DNA of 64,000 nt, taken from assembly GCF_003590145.2 (NCBI RefSeq), contig NZ_CP060436.1, positions 2,204,001 through 2,268,000 of the forward strand, in the 5' to 3' direction. Within the stretch, counting starts at the first letter, position 1. Each line of letters starts with the position of its first letter. Source of the DNA: Pseudooceanicola algae (GTDB lineage: Bacteria; Pseudomonadota; Alphaproteobacteria; Rhodobacterales; Rhodobacteraceae). Under the pieces are notes generated by a model, which was given only the letters and a program-made list of their open reading frames with translations, did not search any database and was not told where the DNA came from. Position numbers and translations under genes: made by a program. Shown here in pieces: positions 8,226 through 15,457 of this stretch.

Positions 8226-10259
8226 ATGGGCACCACGCCATACCTCTGCGAAAGAGCAGGTCGTTTCTATTTCCGCCGGAGAATTCCGGGGTTATCCACA
8301 TCTAAGACACCCCTGATGGTGTCCCTGGGGACTGCGGATCGAAAATTAGCGCATAGAGTCTGTGTCAGGCTGACAGCACAGATGGACCGCATGCTCGACG
8401 AGACCCTGCACAAGACCCTGCCCTCGACGGACGTGGCCGCCTTTTTCAAGGCGGAGCTGCGCCGTTGCGTGGCGCAGGTGCGGCAGGTCCGCCTGGTCGA
8501 GCGGATGGACGGAAGCCTGACCCACGAAAAGGCGCGTCGGAACCATCTCGAGACGATCGTCCTGCGCGGCATGATCGAAGACGGCCTGCGCGAGGAAATG
8601 TCGCCGGAGCGGTTGGCCGGATTTGCCGCCGAGGATCGCGACATCGCGACCGAGATCCACCACGTCCTGTTCCGGGAATTCCTGTCGCCTGCCTTCAACA
8701 CGGGCGTCAAGGCCCGCGCACAGGTGCAGGGCAAGCTGTCGCAACTCGACACCCTGCACCTTCGTTGGGCCGCCGTGGAAGCGCGGACAGCTGCCCATGA
8801 GGCCGCTGAGGCGGTGCCGCTCCATTCCGGGGATCAGGCGCGGGAAGCGGCGGTGTCGATGCTGCGCGAGATGGTTGAGGAAGCAGTTGGTGGTACCTCC
8901 ACGGTGCCAGCGCCACCATCGCAGCCGTCTGCCGAGGTGGCTTCCGCGCCGGATCAAGCGGCTGTCCACGCGGTCCCGGCGTTGCCACCCCGGACAGGTT
9001 TGACACCGGGTGTGTCTCTCATCGAAGGCCGCATGACCGGTGCCGCCATCCTCGCCCAGATCGACGCCGCGCGGGCACAGCCGGAAGAAGCCGATTTCGA
9101 CGGCTCCACGGCCTCCCTGCAGGTGGATCGCACCTACGGGGACGACATTGCCGGCACCGCCGTCCGCATGACCTGGCGCATGAAGGGGAACGAGAACACC
9201 CGCGACCAGAGACTGAGCTCGGTCGCGCTCTTCATGTATCTCACAGGGGTGCAGCGCGTGTCCGAGATCCGGCAACACAATCTCGACAGCTTCGCCAAGC
9301 TGATGCGGAACCGCATGCCTGCGAAGTACTGGCGCAAAGAGGCGGACCGCCACCTGACCGGGCCGGAAACCATGGCGCAGGCCAAGCGCCTCGGGCTGCC
9401 CTGCGGCCTTGCCGCCGGCACGATCGAGCGGCACATCAACACGGTTTCCGCCTTGCTGCACCATGCGAAAACAGAGGAAAACGTGAAGGACTTCACCCCG
9501 AACCTGCGCGGTCTGATCCCGGAAGACACCCGCGCCCCGAGCGAAATGCGCGCCGTGCCCACGCTGACGGAGCTGCAGAGGCTGTTCAGCCATACCTTGT
9601 GGCAGGGCTGCAAGTCTCGCGGGCGGCGGCACCAGCCCGGTGATCTGGTGCTCAAGGACCACAACTATTGGATCAGCCTGCTGCTCGCCTATACCGGGGC
9701 CCGCAGAAGCGAGATCGCTGGCCTGCTTGTCGATGACTTCGGCGAAGAGGACGGCATTCCCTTCATCGACCTGCGCCCCAATCACCTGCGCGGCTTGAAA
9801 AACGCCTCAAGCACGCGCCGTATCCCATTGCATCCGCATATCCTTGAACTCGGTTTTGCCGATCACGTCCGCACTTGTCGCAAGCGAAGCCTGATTGCCC
9901 TCTTCCCCGAGGTCTTGTCGAAATCGCGCCGGCATCTGTCACGGACCGCGCGCCCCGGGGAGGTGACCTATGACAAGCAGTTTGGTAACTGCCTGGATCA
10001 TCCTCTTCGGATGAGTTTCCAGTACAGCCTCAACGGCAACCCTCGCGGCTTGTCGGGTCATGGCTTCCGACACTACGTGAACGACCACCTCGTCAACCTG
10101 CGGCGCGCCGACGGCACCACGCACGCCGTTTCAGAGATCGACCGGATGGACCTTCTGGGGCATACGGCTTCCGGGGTGAACCTGACGACCTACAGGCGCC
10201 CGGACAGACCGTTGGGGCCGCTCCATGAGGCGATCAAGTCGTTGCCACGGTTGTTCTAG
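8226..10259 (+). CDS. Tyrosine site-specific integrase with DUF6538-like N-terminus
   Basis: 677 aa. It opens with MGTTPYLCERAGRFYFRRRIP, the pattern of the DUF6538 domain placed before phage-type integrases. A long linker with coiled character follows (about residues 70-300). The catalytic domain carries the first Arg in YTGARRSEI (about 491), HGFRH for the His/Arg pair (about 610), LLGH (about 643) and the nucleophile Tyr in TTYRRP (about 656). It recombines the island with the 3' end of tRNA-Gln, which lies 166 bp upstream in the same orientation. Its first ~169 codons are duplicated at 19642. It is intact, so the island may still be mobile. Confidence 0.93.
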   Translation: MGTTPYLCERAGRFYFRRRIPGLSTSKTPLMVSLGTADRKLAHRVCVRLTAQMDRMLDETLHKTLPSTDVAAFFKAELRRCVAQVRQVRLVERMDGSLTHEKARRNHLETIVLRGMIEDGLREEMSPERLAGFAAEDRDIATEIHHVLFREFLSPAFNTGVKARAQVQGKLSQLDTLHLRWAAVEARTAAHEAAEAVPLHSGDQAREAAVSMLREMVEEAVGGTSTVPAPPSQPSAEVASAPDQAAVHAVPALPPRTGLTPGVSLIEGRMTGAAILAQIDAARAQPEEADFDGSTASLQVDRTYGDDIAGTAVRMTWRMKGNENTRDQRLSSVALFMYLTGVQRVSEIRQHNLDSFAKLMRNRMPAKYWRKEADRHLTGPETMAQAKRLGLPCGLAAGTIERHINTVSALLHHAKTEENVKDFTPNLRGLIPEDTRAPSEMRAVPTLTELQRLFSHTLWQGCKSRGRRHQPGDLVLKDHNYWISLLLAYTGARRSEIAGLLVDDFGEEDGIPFIDLRPNHLRGLKNASSTRRIPLHPHILELGFADHVRTCRKRSLIALFPEVLSKSRRHLSRTARPGEVTYDKQFGNCLDHPLRMSFQYSLNGNPRGLSGHGFRHYVNDHLVNLRRADGTTHAVSEIDRMDLLGHTASGVNLTTYRRPDRPLGPLHEAIKSLPRLF

Positions 10260-10268
10260 GAGAGGCTG

Positions 10269-10571
10269 CTACAGGTTTGCCGGCGCATCCCGCCCCAGCA
10301 GGTCGATGAGACCTTCGGGCGGTGCGCCGATGCATTTGAGTATGACCAGCAGCTCGACGACATCCAGCCGCCGCTCGCCCAGTTCGTACTTGGCCACAAA
10401 GGACGGCGGCTTGCCCAATTGCCCGGCCAGCTGCGCCTGAGACAACCCCGCATCCTTGCGCAGCGCCACCAGCTGCTCCCGCATCAGGCGATAGGTATCT
10501 GAATATGCTGCGCCGGCCACCTGTTTCCCGCCTGAGACCACTGGACACGCCGAGGTAGCCCACATAGGCAT
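10269..10571 (-). CDS. XRE-family helix-turn-helix regulator
   Basis: Up to 100 aa. The core LRKDAGLSQAQLAGQLGKPPSFVAKYELGERRLDVVEL is a classic Cro/CI-type HTH, and the gene ends ten bases from the integrase stop (convergent). The start is uncertain. The ATG at 10571 abuts the palindrome at 10572-10592; an in-frame GTG at 10520 and an ATG at 10484 give 83- and 71-aa proteins that keep the whole HTH and leave room for a promoter. It probably controls itself and the divergent small gene, perhaps setting the balance between integration and excision. Confidence 0.82.
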   Translation of the reverse strand: MPMWATSACPVVSGGKQVAGAAYSDTYRLMREQLVALRKDAGLSQAQLAGQLGKPPSFVAKYELGERRLDVVELLVILKCIGAPPEGLIDLLGRDAPANL

Positions 10572-10592
10572 TCACTCCCAAATTGGGAGTGA
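10572..10592. promoter_or_regulatory. Perfect 10-bp inverted repeat, probable XRE operator
   Basis: TCACTCCCAA, one A, then TTGGGAGTGA: a perfect palindrome of 21 bases in the divergent region between the XRE gene and the small ORF at 10644. Its size and position fit a dimer-binding site for the adjacent HTH protein. Confidence 0.65.
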
Positions 10593-10643
10593 TTCTCGGA
10601 TGAGCTGTCACACCCGAGGAAACGAAGCCGAAAGGACCCCGGC

Positions 10644-10808
10644 ATGCCCTCTTCAGACACCTTCCCCCTCATTCAGCCTAAACCTAGGAAGCAGGCCGGT
10701 GCGCGCACTCTCCGTATCGTCGAGGCCATACGTGCGGGACACACCGCACAGTGGGCCACGCTCTTCGAGGGCAGCCCCGCCGTGACATTGCTGGCACGCT
10801 CAACATAG
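10644..10808 (+). CDS. Small 54-aa protein divergent from the XRE regulator
   Basis: The ATG is preceded by AAAGGA at eight bases, a strong ribosome binding site, and the frame closes with TAG at 10806-10808. The product starts MPSSDTFPLIQPKPRK and has a basic/helical middle (RTLRIVEAIRAGHTAQW). Its position, divergent from an XRE gene across a perfect palindrome and close to the integrase, is that of an excisionase or a regulatory partner, but I cannot recognise a family. It could be a chance frame. The ribosome binding site and context are the main support. Confidence 0.45.
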   Translation: MPSSDTFPLIQPKPRKQAGARTLRIVEAIRAGHTAQWATLFEGSPAVTLLARST

Positions 10809-10921
10809 GATCAGGCTTAGACTTGAAGGGCGGAGAGCCGACCTTCGCTGCGCCAGACACGAATGACCACAGTACGCAGATAGCGGACCGAGCTTTGGTC
10901 ATGGCCTGAACCGAAGACCGA

Positions 10922-11881
10922 CTAGCGTTTCGGCGGTCTGAGCCGCAGCCTCTTGATCACTGAGAGCTTCGGGCTGCTTGTTTGCGATCCACCTTGCAGG
11001 CCATTCCCCAAGTCTAGGGCTAATACCAAAACCCCAAGAATAGCGGCGGCTGCCAGTATTACCGGGCTGGTCATAATTGTGTCCAGCATGTCAGGCCGGA
11101 TTACTGCCGGGTTCTCAAGGCCATAGTATGCCAAGTGGAGTTCCAGCCGCGCGGCCTCAGAAAGAACTGATATGATCAGGCCAGGTTCATCTTGGTTGAA
11201 AGATGGTGTGATGTGCCCGAAAACTGTGGCTTGAACAGCTTTTCCTCTTTGTCCCCATAGCCAGCCACTACGCCAGATTTCGATTGAAGCACCTCGTGAC
11301 AGCTTTCCCTGTTTCACGGTCTCCATCGTTGGTCGGAACAGAGAAGAGGCTAGGCTCTCCTGTCGCGCCTCCCAATGGCCTGAAAGCAGATAATCGCGTG
11401 CGCCTGACGCTATGTTACCGCCAAAGATAATCGCCCCGTTTACGGCGAGGACGCCATGCCGCATCCAAGTTTCGCTAGGAATGACAAGTCGGTCGCCGTC
11501 GTCCAAGACCGGCGCAGCTCCAGATATGGCTTCGACCTGAAGGCTGTTGTCGGGTCGCAGCCGCACCGAAACTACGGCGCCTGGCGGCCAATCCAATATT
11601 CGAGGTCCGCTTTCAGAAACCGTGAAAATAACCGAGGGACAGTACTCATTTGGTTTGGCTGTAGGATCCGGCGCCTTTGCCTCACAGAGCACAGCGTTTT
11701 CAAGTTCCCAAGTGTTCGTGTCTCCGCGCAGTGCCAGAATGGCGCCGAAGGTGCGGGCCTCTACGAGGAAGGTGCGTGTCCAGGACCCCCAGATCACAGC
11801 AATACAGAAAGAAACGACAATCAGCCCCGCAATCCAGGCCGTGATCTTGCGCAATAGATTTTTCGGGTTTTGATCACTCAT
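10922..11881 (-). CDS. Inner-membrane protein with large periplasmic domain (island module)
   Basis: 319 aa. One membrane helix near the N-terminus (about residues 14-32, WIAGLIVVSFCIAVIW) and one near the C-terminus (about 265-285, SPVILAAAAILGVLVLAL) frame a periplasmic domain of some 230 residues. That domain has two cysteines close together (VLCEAK and EYCPS) and beta-rich character. A basic tail ends the protein. The start lies two bases after the stop of the secreted-protein gene upstream, so the pair is one translationally coupled operon. I recognise no family. Codon use is less GC-rich than in the flanking chromosome. Confidence 0.75.
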   Translation of the reverse strand: MSDQNPKNLLRKITAWIAGLIVVSFCIAVIWGSWTRTFLVEARTFGAILALRGDTNTWELENAVLCEAKAPDPTAKPNEYCPSVIFTVSESGPRILDWPPGAVVSVRLRPDNSLQVEAISGAAPVLDDGDRLVIPSETWMRHGVLAVNGAIIFGGNIASGARDYLLSGHWEARQESLASSLFRPTMETVKQGKLSRGASIEIWRSGWLWGQRGKAVQATVFGHITPSFNQDEPGLIISVLSEAARLELHLAYYGLENPAVIRPDMLDTIMTSPVILAAAAILGVLVLALDLGNGLQGGSQTSSPKLSVIKRLRLRPPKR

Positions 11882-11883
11882 AT

Positions 11884-12624
11884 TCAGGGTCTTGCCGGAA
11901 CCGCGAGATAGATTTCATCCTGCGAAGTGCTTCCGTTGTCGCGCACCCTAAAAACGCTCAACTTAAGCCGCTCCCCGGGCGGAAGATCAGCCATCTGGCA
12001 GAGGGTATCATACGCGGTACGAGCCGGAGCCTCGACTGGTTCGCAAACAGTTGGAAGCTGGGGATTGTCGCCAATATAGACAAAAACCTTGGTGGCTCGG
12101 AAGGAATTAACCAGAAGCGAGACCCTGCTGCTATCCTTACCATTCCAAAAAGCCACAGTGGTATCCGACGATTGCCCGGAAGAACAGGAGCCGAGGGATA
12201 TTTTGATCGCCAGCGAGTCTTTTGGCGCCGTGGCCAAAATCTCCTCGTATTGGGTGTCGAACGGAATTGCGACTTTGGTTTCATCTTCTTCTTGAATACC
12301 AAGATAGTCGGAGACACGGTAAGTGTTAACGGCTTCATACAAACCGTTCGCCGAAACAACGCGCGCGCAGATTTCCTTCCCGCGCCAGCTAAGTGGAATA
12401 TGCGCGCGAAGATCGATGTTTTCAGTGTCCGATTGCTGGACCTGAATGCCTGCGAAAACCGCTCCGGAAATCCGTGCAGCTTCGGTCAATTGCTCCAAGA
12501 ATGGCACAGTGCCGTTCACTGGCTCGTTCGCCAAGACAACTGTGTTGTCCGAGCTGCCGGTTTGTGCTGCAACAGGCACAGCCAGAGTTGGCAATAGGAG
12601 AAGCGAGCATATGGTCCGGATCAT
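11884..12624 (-). CDS. Secreted protein of unknown function (island module)
   Basis: 246 aa with a clear signal peptide (MIRTICSLLLLPTLAVPVAAQ, cleavage after AAQ or nearby). The mature part has four cysteines that could form two disulfides (EICARV, GSCSSG, TVCEPV, TLCQMA) and looks beta-rich. AGAGGG precedes the ATG. It heads an operon with the inner-membrane protein. Its first 14 bases overlap the first 14 bases of the divergent protease gene, so the promoter of each must lie in the coding sequence of the other. Family not recognised. Confidence 0.75.
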   Translation of the reverse strand: MIRTICSLLLLPTLAVPVAAQTGSSDNTVVLANEPVNGTVPFLEQLTEAARISGAVFAGIQVQQSDTENIDLRAHIPLSWRGKEICARVVSANGLYEAVNTYRVSDYLGIQEEDETKVAIPFDTQYEEILATAPKDSLAIKISLGSCSSGQSSDTTVAFWNGKDSSRVSLLVNSFRATKVFVYIGDNPQLPTVCEPVEAPARTAYDTLCQMADLPPGERLKLSVFRVRDNGSTSQDEIYLAVPARP

Positions 12625-13690
12625 TTCAGCCCTCTTGGTGTTAATGCAAATAGCAATAGCCTACCCGACTTTGGGATCTGCGCAAACAGTTCGCGTCCTC
12701 AATGGCGACGGCGAACATGGACACGGCTTCATGTTCATGCATCTGGGCAACTGTTATGTCGTTCTGCCGCGCCATGTTGCCGGTGCGGATTACTTTCCAA
12801 GGATCAATCTCTCAACGTCTGCGCCGGTCGTCAGCGGAACTGGGACCGTGATCCGCCCTTTCTGGGAAGGCATCGACCTGGCACTCGCCGTAGCCTCCGA
12901 AGCGATGCGCCCAAGGTGTACGGCTGAGTTGGAAGATCTGACGCCTTCACGTGCGGCACAAGCTGCTTCGATAGCTCAGCTCCTACGTCTGATGCCTGAC
13001 GGATCGGAAGAAAGGGTGCAAATTTTGGTCAAAGACCGAAGTTATCTGACCTTTGACGGACAAGTATCCGACACAGACGGCGCCGAGATTGCCCAGGGTA
13101 CGTCTGGTGCATTCGCCTTCTCCGGGACCGATCCCATCGGCATGGCCATCACCTCGGATGATACGCAACGGGCAACTTTCATGCGTGCCGAGGAAATTCG
13201 GCTCAATATCGGGCGCTACCTTTCGCAAAGCGGTAGTGCAACTCGGCCCGAGAGAATTGGAATCCCATCTGAGACCTCTCAGCTCAGCGAGGGGGCTTTG
13301 CCTCTTACCTTGGTTTCCGCGAGCGTACCTGCAATTGGGCCATCGCAAGCACCCGAAAATATGCTGAGTGACGGCTTGTTCGTCTTTGCACCGTCTCAGC
13401 GCATGATCTTCGATTTTCGATTCGAACCGGATGAAGCACATCCGCTTTCTCGGTTGCGCATAACCTCGCCATCTGATGGCGACTATGCGGTGCCGAAGAA
13501 CGTGCTGGTTCAGGTCGCGATTGATGCGGAGGGCAGTTCTTTCCGGACATATCAACGCCGCCAGGTAGGACCTGATGGTGTGCTGGATACAGGCAATATC
13601 GCGCAGAGATTTGTCCGCCGCCTCAGGGTCATCGTACTGGATGCCTGGGGCGACGGGCTGATCGCTATCGACAACGTGTCGGCCTGGTAG
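12611..13690 (+). CDS. Secreted trypsin-like serine protease (island module)
   Basis: 359 aa. The start is the ATG at 12611, preceded by AGGAG at ten bases. It gives a signal peptide ending near GSAQT. The domain that follows is a chymotrypsin-fold peptidase: His55 in VLPRHVAG, Asp89 in GIDLALAV and Ser165 in QGTSGAFAF, all with the usual surroundings (GHGFMFMH before the His, IGMAI after the Ser). The C-terminal half (about 200-359) is a second domain with FDFRF, SRLRITSP and IVLDAWGDG, perhaps a jelly-roll-like target-binding domain. It is flanked by two signal-peptide proteins and a membrane protein, which are likely substrates or partners. Confidence 0.8.
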   Translation: MVRIISALLVLMQIAIAYPTLGSAQTVRVLNGDGEHGHGFMFMHLGNCYVVLPRHVAGADYFPRINLSTSAPVVSGTGTVIRPFWEGIDLALAVASEAMRPRCTAELEDLTPSRAAQAASIAQLLRLMPDGSEERVQILVKDRSYLTFDGQVSDTDGAEIAQGTSGAFAFSGTDPIGMAITSDDTQRATFMRAEEIRLNIGRYLSQSGSATRPERIGIPSETSQLSEGALPLTLVSASVPAIGPSQAPENMLSDGLFVFAPSQRMIFDFRFEPDEAHPLSRLRITSPSDGDYAVPKNVLVQVAIDAEGSSFRTYQRRQVGPDGVLDTGNIAQRFVRRLRVIVLDAWGDGLIAIDNVSAW

Positions 13691-13692
13691 GT

Positions 13693-14316
13693 TTAGTCGA
13701 TCAGGCTAATAGTAAAGGGCAAGGGCTCATGTACATTCTGCAAATTGGCAGTGCCCGACAGTGATCCATCATCAGCGACTATGGCCCGGCCATTCATGTA
13801 ATATGGCGTGAGAAAAATGCCGTCGCTATTAACTGTGACAAAGCAATTTTCTTCGCTGTCTCCCGCGACTCCGTAGCATCGTTTGACTTCATAGTATTGT
13901 CCGACAGGGATCCGCCAGTATCCAACCATGTCGGCATCAAGGGTGCCGTTCCAAAGGTCGCGCACGATTCTTGGGAAATCACCATCTTCCACCTTTGACC
14001 CGTCGAAACGAATACTGAAGATTGGACCGGTTTGAAGATAGGTTTCAAACGCAACACGCTTGACCGTCGGGTTTGGCGAGAGAATACCGTACTCCAGCGC
14101 CATTCGGACGAGTGATTCATCACCAGTTCCAAGCATGATTTCCATCGCCGCGAGGCTTCGCGCAGGATCGGGATTGTTGAGCAATTCCTGATAAGGGTTC
14201 ATGTCTCTCATCTTCTGATCGACCATGGCCGCAATCTCTTCCGGCGACAGGGTCTGAGACATTGCGCCAATGGGTGAAGAAATGAACAGTGCTGATATAA
14301 AAATTCGAAAGTTCAA
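13693..14316 (-). CDS. Secreted protein of unknown function (island module)
   Basis: 207 aa. I take the TTG at 14316 as start: AAGAGG stands seven to eight bases before it and the product begins MNFRIFISALFISSPIGAMSQ, a good signal peptide. Upstream in-frame ATG codons lack a ribosome site. A helical segment (about residues 22-95, with PEEIAAMVDQKMRDM and repeats resembling HEAT-like helices) is followed by a beta-rich domain with two cysteines (KRCYG, ENCFV). The gene converges with the protease, with two bases between the stops. Family not recognised. Confidence 0.7.
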   Translation of the reverse strand: MNFRIFISALFISSPIGAMSQTLSPEEIAAMVDQKMRDMNPYQELLNNPDPARSLAAMEIMLGTGDESLVRMALEYGILSPNPTVKRVAFETYLQTGPIFSIRFDGSKVEDGDFPRIVRDLWNGTLDADMVGYWRIPVGQYYEVKRCYGVAGDSEENCFVTVNSDGIFLTPYYMNGRAIVADDGSLSGTANLQNVHEPLPFTISLID

Positions 14317-14732
14317 TGCATTGACCTCTTGTTGTGAGTTTACCATCATTGCGAATGGAGCATGCAATTGGCGGCTTGGTCTAGTCAGGACCTCCCCTTT
14401 CCGGGTTTTTCTGGGGTTCTTCCTTTCGTTACTTTGCCCGAAGTCAGGCCGCCTAGCCTAGAAGAATACGTTAAGGACATATCTCGTCCCTAAGCAAGAA
14501 CGGTTCCTTCCGCATCTCGATCCTATCTTGACTGCCTCCAGAGCTGATCCCGCTGGTCTCTTATCTGAAGCGTATTTAAGAGCACGGCTTGCTGCCGATA
14601 GTAGAAAAATGTCCACTTCGGGCTGGAACCGGCCAGCCACTGCGCATGGCGCGAAGGGCGGCTTTGGGCCGACTTTCCTTCGCTTGGAGAAGGGCATTCA
14701 AAGGTTCACGCCTACGGGAGCTTGTCATCAGG
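14317..14732. other. Intergenic stretch without a convincing gene
   Basis: 416 bp between the secreted-protein gene and the UDG-like gene. It includes the probable promoter of the former. I see no open frame with a ribosome site, no RNA gene and no strong inverted repeat. The composition is mixed and looks like decayed sequence. Confidence 0.5.
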
Positions 14733-15350
14733 TCAAGTGAGCACTCTGTCGGTATAGAACGAGCTTTGAGGTCGGGTCATGATGCTAAACCGCGATAGAT
14801 GCGGCAGTCCGACAAGGCGGCCTCCTTCAAACTCGCCGCGGAACGCAGACACTTTGCCCCAGCCCGTTGGATGCTTCTCCAAGTGGCGAATGTCGAGCAT
14901 TTCTGATAGGATCTTGGTGGTCAATGCGCCCATCGTAACAATCAGCGGTGGCTGTGACGTTTGCAGCGCCTCTGTCCAAAGCTCTTTCCCGAACTGAACA
15001 GATTGCTTTCGGCTTTTCAGACTTTTCCAGTCTCGTGAACGGAACGGGACGAGGTTTCCGGCCAAGACCTCTTCTGGCTCTATTTCGAGCTTGGCGAAGA
15101 GGGATAAGACCTGCTTTTGTAGCGGGTGCTGGCTAGGTGCGCATCCGGCCCAGCTTTCATGACTGTACGCACTTCCTCGCTCCATTGCGTATCTGCCGTG
15201 TATGTCTTCTTCGACCGAACCTCCGGGATTCAGACCTATGAATGCTACTGAGGCTCTCGCTAGAGTTTCGGGAGGGCTGTAGAGAAAGCGCCATCCAAGG
15301 GTGTTTCCACTCCGCTGATATGCTTCTTCGATCCGGCCCCTAAAACTCAT
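14733..15350 (-). CDS. Uracil-DNA-glycosylase-like fold protein
   Basis: About 205 aa from the ATG at 15350 (MSFRGR); an in-frame ATG at 15392 would add 14 residues, and neither has a good ribosome site. Features of the UDG superfamily are visible: VAFIGLNPGG in the place of motif 1 (GEAPG-like), GNLVPFRSRD in the place of the NxxP loop, a central LIVTMGALTT strand and a terminal LPHLSRF in the place of the HPS motif. It may remove or bind a modified base, or sense damaged nucleic acid. It ends the cargo beside the helicase-nuclease gene and is transcribed in the same direction, 107 bp away, so the two may act together. Confidence 0.65.
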   Translation of the reverse strand: MSFRGRIEEAYQRSGNTLGWRFLYSPPETLARASVAFIGLNPGGSVEEDIHGRYAMERGSAYSHESWAGCAPSQHPLQKQVLSLFAKLEIEPEEVLAGNLVPFRSRDWKSLKSRKQSVQFGKELWTEALQTSQPPLIVTMGALTTKILSEMLDIRHLEKHPTGWGKVSAFRGEFEGGRLVGLPHLSRFSIMTRPQSSFYTDRVLT

Positions 15351-15457
15351 TGAGATCGTGCCTGTGATTGAAAAGTTATCCTCATGCTGCATAATACACG
15401 AATGACCGAAAGGGGAGCCTCGTTGCAAGACTCAAGAATGACGGCTCTGCGCCGAAG

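Noticed and set aside
10684-10902. 72-codon minus-strand frame between the small ORF and the membrane protein gene
   Set aside because: No ribosome site, and it overlaps the better-supported 54-codon ORF.
10922-13690. Idea that the protease module is a bacterial gasdermin system
   Set aside because: Gasdermins are cytoplasmic, about 250 aa with an N-terminal modified Cys and a C-terminal inhibitory tail. The neighbours here have signal peptides or membrane helices and no such pattern.
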